Assembly (NCBI RefSeq): GCF_000002995.4
Contig: NW_025062475.1
Location: 7,010,187 to 7,074,186, forward strand
Origin: Brugia malayi
Taxonomy: Eukaryota > Nematoda > Chromadorea > Rhabditida > Onchocercidae
Length of the DNA: 64,000 bases
Direction: 5' to 3'
Shown here: in pieces, positions 58,701 through 64,000 of the stretch
How the letters are laid out: each line of letters begins with the position of its first letter
How positions within the stretch are numbered: position 1 is the first letter of the stretch
Translations under genes and position numbers: made by a program
Notes under the pieces: generated by a model
Database searches by the model: none
Told to the model about the DNA's origin: nothing
The model's input: only the letters and a program-made list of their open reading frames with translations

Positions 58701-59368
58701 AATGGGCTGTCTTACTTTTATTTTATATTTTTGCTAAGCCACTACTATGCGATAAAATTCTATGACCAGGTTAATCAGTTTCCAAAATTAATTTTCTGTC
58801 CGTCATAGTTACGGCTTTCGATCAAATCCTTTAGTTTTTGGACTTATGCAGAATATCGAATGACAACATGCCAGAAAAATTCATTATCTTATTTACACAG
58901 TATAACATGAGCACTGAGAAATTATCGGCAATGAAAAGTATTTGAATATTAAAGAGACGAAACGCTGCTCTTGATACGTTTCTGATACGAAAAAATGACG
59001 AAAAACTCATACTCCTGATTTATTACAAAAATGCACTTACAGTTTTTCGTTCCTCAGTAGAAGAACCGCAATTTTTATTCCCATTTCCTGCTTCACTGAC
59101 AACCTAAAATTGAATAGATAACAATATTCGCTTGCTCAACGAGTTGTCAAAGGAAGTCACATTATCCATAAATCTCGTGATAACGAAGCGAATGTTTCGA
59201 CAATGGTATATTGAAGACTGCAGAGTATAGGTCAATTATAAAATAAAACAGTGACATAACGATGGAACCTGAAGAGCTAATATTCAACATTATAATTCAG
59301 CTAAACCGAAAATGTTATTTGTGGCCAAAAATCACACTAAAACTCACAGTATTCCGTCTGACATCCAT
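41435..59368 (-). CDS. Giant multi-C2H2 zinc-finger chromatin protein, LIN-13-like (about 47 exons, ~2,140 aa)
   Basis: One gene with consistent reading frame from ATG 59368 (MDVRRNT, 7-codon first coding exon) to TAG 41435, except one unresolved junction (exons 29/30). Order: basic low-complexity N-terminus; HMG-like helical segment (about residues 230-260); 24-30 C2H2 or C2HC fingers from about residue 315; an acidic linker near 1,350-1,420 with a candidate SUMO-interacting motif; further fingers; and a short C-terminal tail ending LPDNAKI. Many fingers keep C-X2-C but have unusual spacing between the last Cys and first His, and several are split by introns. C. elegans LIN-13 (about 2,248 residues, 24 fingers, an LXCXE motif, synMuv B/HP1-linked repressor) is the best match in size and architecture. 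This match rests on remembered features, not alignment. Likely nuclear. Exons are listed in the six part entries. Confidence 0.75.
42163..42191. repeat. Poly-T run in intron 45
   Basis: A T-homopolymer of over 20 bases, briefly interrupted by one A, lies between the last-but-two and last-but-one exons of the zinc-finger gene. Confidence 0.75.
43817..46284 (-). CDS. Zinc-finger gene, part E: exons 33-41
   Basis: Exons 46155-46284, 45817-46059, 45506-45640, 45167-45398, 44992-45056, 44732-44860, 44339-44461, 44092-44119, 43817-43914. Fingers: FHCSQCTEKF...HKETH, YICRLCCLAY...HMRTH, CGRCSAVAF...HQGQH, YVCSKCVATYS (completed by HHMFSSH), YFCKNCGLAS...NGC, and ITCPTCSSLV, which has no clean His pair. 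Exons 38-41 are a Ser/Pro-rich linker. The ends of exon 38 (TTA|GTCAGT) and exon 40 (ACG|GTACAA) were chosen to keep phase; other donors are possible. Exon 40 is only 28 bases. Confidence 0.6.
44031..44085. repeat. Tandem duplication, two exact 23-bp copies with period 32
   Basis: Copies at 44031-44053 and 44063-44085 are identical. They lie in intron 40 of the zinc-finger gene, directly next to the donor of exon 40. Read on the minus strand each copy ends in AATAATAGG|GTAG, so the event duplicated a potential splice donor. Confidence 0.85.
46587..48346 (-). CDS. Zinc-finger gene, part D: exons 29-32, acidic finger-free linker
   Basis: Exons 48254-48346, 47562-47720, 46942-47156, 46587-46684. 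Exon 29 ends in phase 0 at a good donor (GAT|GTAAGAG), but exon 30 (acceptor ATTTTATTAG) is open only if entered in phase 1. A weak in-exon donor (TTCG|GTTGTC, about 48268) would repair this, or a small exon is missing. The linker is Ser/Thr/Asp-rich and contains DDILIIDD (about residue 1,420), which fits a SUMO-interacting motif, and P-T-V-R-I, which resembles the PxVxL motif bound by HP1 chromoshadow domains. Function of both is inference. Confidence 0.6.
48668..52183 (-). CDS. Zinc-finger gene, part C: exons 19-28, dense finger block
   Basis: Exons 52131-52183, 51854-51958, 51271-51412, 51030-51157, 50698-50772, 50518-50619, 50112-50306, 49409-49623, 48950-49142, 48668-48823. About ten fingers: FTCIVCF (completed by HFVRSH in the next exon), YVCSECGSGF, PRCPICSSLL...HFH, FLCVLCELDFP...HLKEH, CCPVCMYFRNHYPIH...CKH, IVCNLCQSLF, ICFLCNDSVVY...HRVSEH, FGCSKCFRRF...HSC, LKCSC...HFEIH and FCLLCNKYLFS, with its histidines in exon 28 (HVMSH). 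Fingers rejoining perfectly across introns are the best evidence that the exon chain is right. Exons 23-24 form a short finger-free spacer. Confidence 0.75.
52206..52246. repeat. Dispersed intronic repeat, copy 1
   Basis: About 40 bases including CGGTACAATGGAGGCTTCAT are shared, with one or two differences, with 53697-53735. This copy lies just upstream of the acceptor of exon 19. Confidence 0.75.
52381..55087 (-). CDS. Zinc-finger gene, part B: exons 10-18
   Basis: Exons 54941-55087, 54541-54660, 54054-54304, 53767-53941, 53359-53511, 53071-53258, 52864-52999, 52618-52759, 52381-52539. Fingers include YACHYCFEGFTSLERLKQH, LQCKFCSHKF...HQLNEH, KCPVCPRFYITDCFF (His pair in the next exon), FICVKCKG...HLRIC (C2HC) and CPECEVTSC...HLALLH. 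Exon 11 contains L-I-C-A-E (about residues 388-392), an LXCXE match inside a half finger. Exons 14-15 carry a Cys-rich segment (LCYYCRHAKQ, then LCRCIKSKH) across an intron. Exon 18 has a finger-free linker (NLELNLTPTGDFKL). Confidence 0.7.
53697..53735. repeat. Dispersed intronic repeat, copy 2
   Basis: Same orientation as 52206-52246 and almost identical to it. It lies about 30 bases beyond the donor of exon 13 of the zinc-finger gene. Confidence 0.75.
55320..59368 (-). CDS. Zinc-finger gene, part A: exons 1-9, N-terminus and HMG-like segment
   Basis: Exons 59348-59368, 59041-59103, 57144-57296, 56803-57027, 56433-56572, 56218-56299, 55978-56067, 55662-55710, 55320-55483. The N-terminus is charged, with a basic KKITTKQGGQVQKKR stretch that could be a nuclear localisation signal. 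Exon 4 encodes a conserved-looking domain (FTPLVGYERLQCAGP...). Exons 6-7 give ILQVLRYA-WSQLSDKERLKY, which has the W-x-x-L-S-x-x-E-K/R-x-x-Y pattern of the second half of an HMG box; the first half is not evident. Exon 9 opens the first finger (RCPFCKNAILRDDTLQ), completed in exon 10 (MHILYGHH). Donors of exons 3 (GTGTGC) and 4 (GTATAA) are weak but phase-correct. Confidence 0.7.
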
Positions 59369-59434
59369 CAAGTGATATAGCTGGGAAGGATTTTCCGTTC
59401 ACAAACATGCACGATGATTAAGGTTTAGTTAAAC
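59369..59434 (-). promoter_or_regulatory. 5' leader and probable trans-splice acceptor of the zinc-finger gene
   Basis: The minus strand reads TTTTCTTCAG ending at 59435, followed by a 66-base leader. An upstream ATG (MFVNGKSF...) opens a frame that overlaps the main start, runs through intron 1 phase-shifted, and stops a few codons into exon 2, so it is a possible regulatory uORF. The main ATG at 59368 was chosen because it is the one that joins exon 2 in phase. Confidence 0.45.
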
Positions 59435-59736
59435 CTGAAGAAAACAGAACACATACTTAACAGTTACGAAAATCAAATCCTTATACATATTGTAATAAAC
59501 AATAGATATTCCAGAGCATCTCAGAATACAACAAAGACAAAAAGATTGCGACAAAATAACTTTGGTGATCGAAAAATCTCATTAAAACTTATATGCAATA
59601 TATCACGCGCATACAATTCTAGATTTGCAATAAAAGAATAGCTCTTCCTTGTTGCCAACTTATAACAACCGTCTAAATGCAAGAAACTCGGGTAAAATAA
59701 TAAAATAGCGCTTATAGGCGGGTCACCCACTTTTTT

Positions 59737-59761
59737 CACGTGACATCAATTCAAGCACGTG
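59737..59761. promoter_or_regulatory. Paired CACGTG E-boxes upstream of the zinc-finger gene
   Basis: CACGTG occurs at 59737-59742 (context TTCACGTGAC) and 59756-59761 (context AGCACGTGAC), 19 bases start to start. Both match the CACGTGAC consensus of bHLH-Zip factors (TFEB/HLH-30 or MXL class). They lie about 370 bases upstream of the start codon in an unusually GC-rich patch. Confidence 0.45.
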
Positions 59762-59854
59762 ACCCCACCTACCACACGAAAGAAAACCACACCACAAATC
59801 CGCACTTCCGACACAATAACTGTGCATGATTTGTAGAATGACCAATCAGCTATG

Positions 59855-59930
59855 ATTCCTCCTCCTCTTCTTTGCCTGCCTCCTCACATTCTCTCCTCCC
59901 ACTCCTCTCACATTCTTCCACTCTGCTTGT
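59855..59930. repeat. Pyrimidine-rich tract (purine-rich on the minus strand)
   Basis: About 75 bases almost free of purines on the plus strand (CCTCCTCCTCTTC, CTCTCCTCCCACTCCTCTC) lie in the putative promoter region. It could adopt triplex structure or act as a GAGA-like element; no direct evidence. Confidence 0.5.
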
Positions 59931-60404
59931 CTATATCCATCGTGCCACAAAAATCCTAAAATTATTGATTGGCATAAATTACAGTACCTAGTCAACAGGA
60001 CAACGTTACGAGAATGCTTTCGACGTTTGTAGCATCTAGTCATGTCTAAACTGTTAATAATAGAAGTTAATGCACTCAAACTTAATAGGTAAAGATAATA
60101 GATTGAACTGTGAACTTTTGTTGACAATTAGTATGCAACTCTTATTTGGATTATGGGAATAGACATAGTGGATAAAAAGAAGCAAAAAAAGATTAAAGGT
60201 CGTGGTCAAATAAAAGATGAAATAAGCAATTGGTAACATAATATAAAGATATTATGTGCAAGTCCCAATGATGTTATATTAACAGTGATGGAGAAATGAG
60301 AATGAACGAATTAACTCAAACAGGAAATCTAGAAATACGCATTATTTACGAAGCATATATTCTGCTCCGGCAACATGATCGGTTATGCTAGCGTCTTGAC
60401 CGAA

Positions 60405-60430
60405 GCATGAGTGACGTGATGACGCGTAAG
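60405..60430. promoter_or_regulatory. CRE-like TGACGTGATGACGCG element
   Basis: Two adjacent TGACG half sites (TGACGTGA then TGACGCG) lie within a local CpG-containing patch between the zinc-finger gene and the plus-strand candidate exons. This is the type of site bound by bZIP CREB/ATF proteins. Position fits a shared divergent promoter; role is inference. Confidence 0.25.
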
Positions 60431-61078
60431 ATTGAAAATGATGAATATAAAGATTAGCATGTGGGAATCAAATCAATCTTCCATTCATTGGATACGGATC
60501 AAAAAATCCTAATATCCTGTTTTTTTCCCTGTTAAAAAGAAATTGTCCCATAACTGTTAATTTTCCTTGTTAAAAACAAAATTCACTACGATTTCCACAT
60601 ATTTGAGTATCAGAAAGCTCAGTTATTCTACATAAGCTACCACATAGACTTTTTTGGTTCTTTTTTTTCTGTTCCATAAGGCATTACTACTATGTATTGG
60701 TTATATATTTTTGACTTTGATTTAGCACAGTTTTATCAAGATCTGATATTTTCTTCCACATTAGGGAATTATTTCTCCTTTCATAAATATAGGATCTGTT
60801 GTCGATTTACATTCAACTCCTAACCATCTGCATGAGTATCGTATATTATTATTTGTTAGGAGAAATTTATTTTAAGGTTTATTCCATCTTTGTTTAAGAT
60901 TTTACAGATATATAAAGGTGTTACGGAAATAGTTGTTTAATCAGAAATTAAGGGTAATGGTGTAATCTGCAAAAGGCTTTTAATACATATTGTTTTGTAA
61001 TGCTACATTTGTTGCTGATATTTGCATAACGTAAGTTCGAATAGATACAGCAGTTCAATGAAGTTTTGTCACGTAATT

Positions 61079-61258
61079 TCTTCACAGTCTTCCTTTCGGA
61101 AATGTTAGATGAAATATCGGATATTCACATACAATTTTTCTTTATCGCTTTTTCGTTACCACTCATCTTCAGAACCCATCTTATAGGAATCGTCGTTATC
61201 AAAATCAAATCTTTCATTACTGAATTTCAACTTATTTATTCCTGGATGAGCAAATGAC
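61079..61258 (+). CDS. Candidate exon with hydrophobic segment
   Basis: Unrecognised. A strong acceptor (TAATTTCTTCACAG) precedes an open frame FLSEMLDEISDIHIQFFF... with a hydrophobic stretch IAFSLPLIFRTHLIGIVVI and then SWMSK and TGA. It could be a terminal exon of a small membrane protein gene transcribed away from the zinc-finger gene. No partner exon joins it in phase with confidence. Confidence 0.25.
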
Positions 61259-62830
61259 AGACAGCAACAGTTATATCTTTGCTTGCATTCGTCATTTTAG
61301 TTTTTAGATTAATAGGTTCCTTTAAATTCCCCATTAATTTATTCATTTTTTTGTCTCGTATTTGCAGGCAAATACTACAGACTTATAAATGTATTCTCGT
61401 TATAGATTTATATCGTGGTTGCTAGTGAATAAAATACCGTTGTAATAAATCTTTCACTCAACACACACATTCGTCTATGTGTATCGCATTCGTCTTGACT
61501 GACCTTCAGGAATCCTTCATTCCATGCCACACACATTAATTTGGCTTCAATATCATCAGAATTTTGAAATTTATTTTTATATCAACTTTCTACTATCATC
61601 GGTCGATTTTTTATAGAGCAAGGAAAATTCTGATTATAGATTTTGAAACTTTTGTAGCCGCATAAATTTGATATCTTGTTACCGAATGAGGCCATATTTA
61701 ACTCATTTCATATGTCTTCATCGATCTATCGATTTGTTAAATTGTTGGAGAATAAGGATAATTGAAAGCCGAAGTCAAATAGTGCCAAGGGTTTGTGGAT
61801 TTGTGATATACTTAGATTGGTTACTTTATTTTTTGGCATAGAAGTAAGACTCTATTACTTTGCTGTACTTTTGTTAAAATATTGAACTAATTATTGAATC
61901 TACTTTTTCTTTGATCCAAGATTCGCGAGACTCTAAATAAACTGATAAAATAAGTTTATAGAAAAATTTGTCATTAACAATGTTACGAATCATTTAATTT
62001 TTAGATTTTTTAGATTCATTTTTCACGCTTTTTTGTTATCGTAATTTAATGAAATCTACATGCTAATTTTTCGATTTGATCTTGTTACGATCCTTGTACT
62101 GTAATTGAGTCTTTACAGTTTCTTGTGTACCCAAATGAACAACTGTTGTAATGTTTGTTGTAAATCATTCCCAGTTCTGAACACATATATAAACCATAGA
62201 CTAACAAGCAGAAAAAAGGAGAAGAAAAAAACTGTTATGTCAAAAAAAAAAAAGAACAGATAAATAAGAAAAAACACTCTTTTTTTCTGGCTACTCTTTC
62301 TATTGGTATTTTTTATTTTTAAAGCTTATTATATCAAAAAAGAAAGATTCAATAATCTGATTGCAGTTTCATAAACTAAGCATAACTTGTGCCAGTAATT
62401 TTGCTTCCAAGTTAAAGGTAACACTATTGTTGCTATATCAGTAACAGTAGTAAGACATATCGGATGATGTATATTGTGCATTAATTGAACTGTCGTTAGT
62501 TTTTGTTTGTCGTGAAAAGTTTGTCGTTAATCAGGAGAAATTCAGAAAATTGGATGGCTTACTCTATACAGTCACAAACTTTTGTGTTTTAGAATCAAAT
62601 AAGTTGGCATCAGTTATGCTTAGCTTTATGATACCGCAATAAAATTACTGTATCTTCATTCTTATAAGACATAGAATAACGATTAATCTGAACAGTCAAA
62701 CAAGGAAAAGAAGGAGAGAAATTTTTCGTGTTATCATTAGTCTTTTGGAAGAAAAGGAAATATGAATTGTTTATGGTCTAAAGAACTTTTTGTTTATAAT
62801 ATTGCATTTATATATAAGAATTGAGTGTGT

Positions 62831-63001
62831 TTACAATAAAACATTATGATTAAACCTTAAAATATAAGAATTGTGACAAACTCAAATCAGTAGGTAAACA
62901 TGGGATTATTAATTAGATAAAAATGACAAAGAAATCACATGAGAAATGAATCTATGATGAACCTAAGAATATCGCATGTTACAATAAAACATTATGATTA
63001 A
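62831..63001. repeat. Two exact 23-bp direct copies, 148 bases apart
   Basis: Copies at 62831-62853 and 62979-63001 share TTACAATAAAACATTATGAT and three further bases. Each contains AATAAA, so a duplicated polyadenylation-type signal on the plus strand is possible. Confidence 0.8.
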
Positions 63002-63192
63002 TGTTTCGCGATATAAACTGCCTATTCTACAATCAAGATAAATCCTTTAGATTCCTGTTTGTTCCTGGTCCTTGACAAAACCTTTCAAGACAAAAAAAAT
63101 TCACGACACCGTGCTTGTATTGGATAACATGATGCACTATTATGAAGAAAAAAAATTAGCAGTGAAAACATAAATGTTTCCTTTTATTGCAG

Positions 63193-63317
63193 TTATTTTG
63201 TCGCATACCCTTTTCTGAGAAAGTTAAGAGAACCATTATTCTCGCTCAGAACTTCCGTTCATTCTTTGAGAAAGTGAAATTCGACATTCGTTATCCCAAT
63301 AACCTCTATTACAAAAG
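63193..63317 (+). CDS. Candidate coding exon bounded by good splice sites
   Basis: Unrecognised. Acceptor CTTTTATTGCAG and donor ACAAAAG|GTACAAG flank an open 125-base frame, LFCRIPFSEKVKRTII then LAQNFRSFFEKVKFDI and NLYYK, a basic helical composition unlike the chance ORFs nearby. The next acceptor (ACTTGATTTCAG, 63397) would give AGA-TAA at once, ending the protein at YYKR. A further frame after the acceptor at 63530 (ELLVDLLTTT...) could belong to the same gene through a different exon. Upstream exons were not identified. Confidence 0.35.
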
Positions 63318-63530
63318 GTACAAGATTTCTTATCTCACTACATTTAGGTCTTTAAATTTTTGGTTCTCGTTTTTTTTTTAATTTACTTGATTTCAGATAA
63401 AGAAGAAACCTCTTCTCTAGAGCTATATGGAATCTAGTTTGATCGGTTTGACTTCTTTCCGTGTCTTTCTGTTCACTATTAAAGGCAACTTCTAATTATT
63501 CTATTATTTATATGAATTAATTCTTCCAGG

Positions 63531-63651
63531 AACTGTTGGTTGATTTACTAACCACAACCGTTGTTACTCTTTTTGTTAATGCACTTCATTTGAAATTTGA
63601 ACCGGCAATTTACTTTCTACAAGATGTTTACTTTTTTCTACAATTCACTTT
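63531..63651 (+). CDS. Candidate hydrophobic exon near the window edge
   Basis: Acceptor TTAATTCTTCCAG precedes an open frame, ELLVDLLTTTVVTLF then NALHLKFEPAIYF, ending at TAA, with a possible donor GAT|GTTTAC. The segment could be a membrane helix. No product is recognised and the frame may be due to chance. Confidence 0.2.
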
Positions 63652-64000
63652 CTAAAGGTGCAGTGTTGTAACTTTTAACAAGTATAGCGCCTTCTTTTAG
63701 ACAGGATATTAAGCAACTGGCTTGAAAATGCATAGCAACATCAAAGCTATTCCAAAAATTTCTTCAATATTTTCAGTTGCCATCAGATATCGGTAGTTGC
63801 ATTTGCGATAAATCTACTTCCCTGATTATGTATTGCCTGCATATTGATTTAGATGCTGAACTGCTAGCATACTTTAACTTCACGTCCTTCATTTAATAAA
63901 TTTAAAATACCTTCCTCTTCTCAGCTAACTCAGTTCATATTTGTCTTCGCTTTTCTTTGTCGGGCTCATAGTATTCTGAATATATTTCAGCCAGTTATTA

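Overview
The window is a nuclear genomic segment of a nematode, most likely a filarial/spirurid worm. The evidence is very AT-rich DNA, multi-exon genes with short introns, a MAP kinase very close to Caenorhabditis MPK-1, and start codons lying just behind strong 3' splice sites, as in spliced-leader trans-splicing. The species is an inference. No bacterial operon, rRNA, CRISPR array or intact transposon was seen.

Layout. 1-18 kb is mostly non-coding AT-rich DNA with simple repeats; two short plus-strand candidate coding pieces lie at 4.0-4.9 kb. 20.2-25.4 kb (minus) holds an 11-exon gene for a 619-residue helical protein, assigned to the glomulin (GLMN/FAP68) family. 27.2-30.0 kb (minus) holds a complete 8-exon ERK-type MAP kinase gene, the mpk-1 orthologue (385 residues). 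30-39.5 kb shows no convincing coding sequence. 39.5-40.2 kb (minus) holds three exons of a small unidentified gene. 41.4-59.4 kb (minus) is one very large gene of about 47 exons. It encodes a protein of about 2,140 residues with an N-terminal HMG-like segment and 24-30 C2H2-type zinc fingers. Its size, finger number and motifs resemble the C. elegans synMuv B chromatin protein LIN-13. 59.4-60.5 kb is its putative promoter region, with a pair of CACGTG E-boxes. 61-63.6 kb holds plus-strand candidate exons of an unknown gene.

The four recognised genes all lie on the minus strand but are 1.2-11 kb apart, too far for a classical nematode operon. There may be a functional theme, although it is inference only. 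MPK-1 and LIN-13 act in opposite directions on vulval fate in C. elegans (Ras/ERK signalling versus synMuv repression), and glomulin is a known inhibitor of RBX1-based cullin ligases. Exon boundaries were read by eye from splice signals. Reading-frame phase was checked across every junction of the kinase, the glomulin-like gene and the zinc-finger gene. One junction (exons 29/30 of the zinc-finger gene) does not resolve cleanly.
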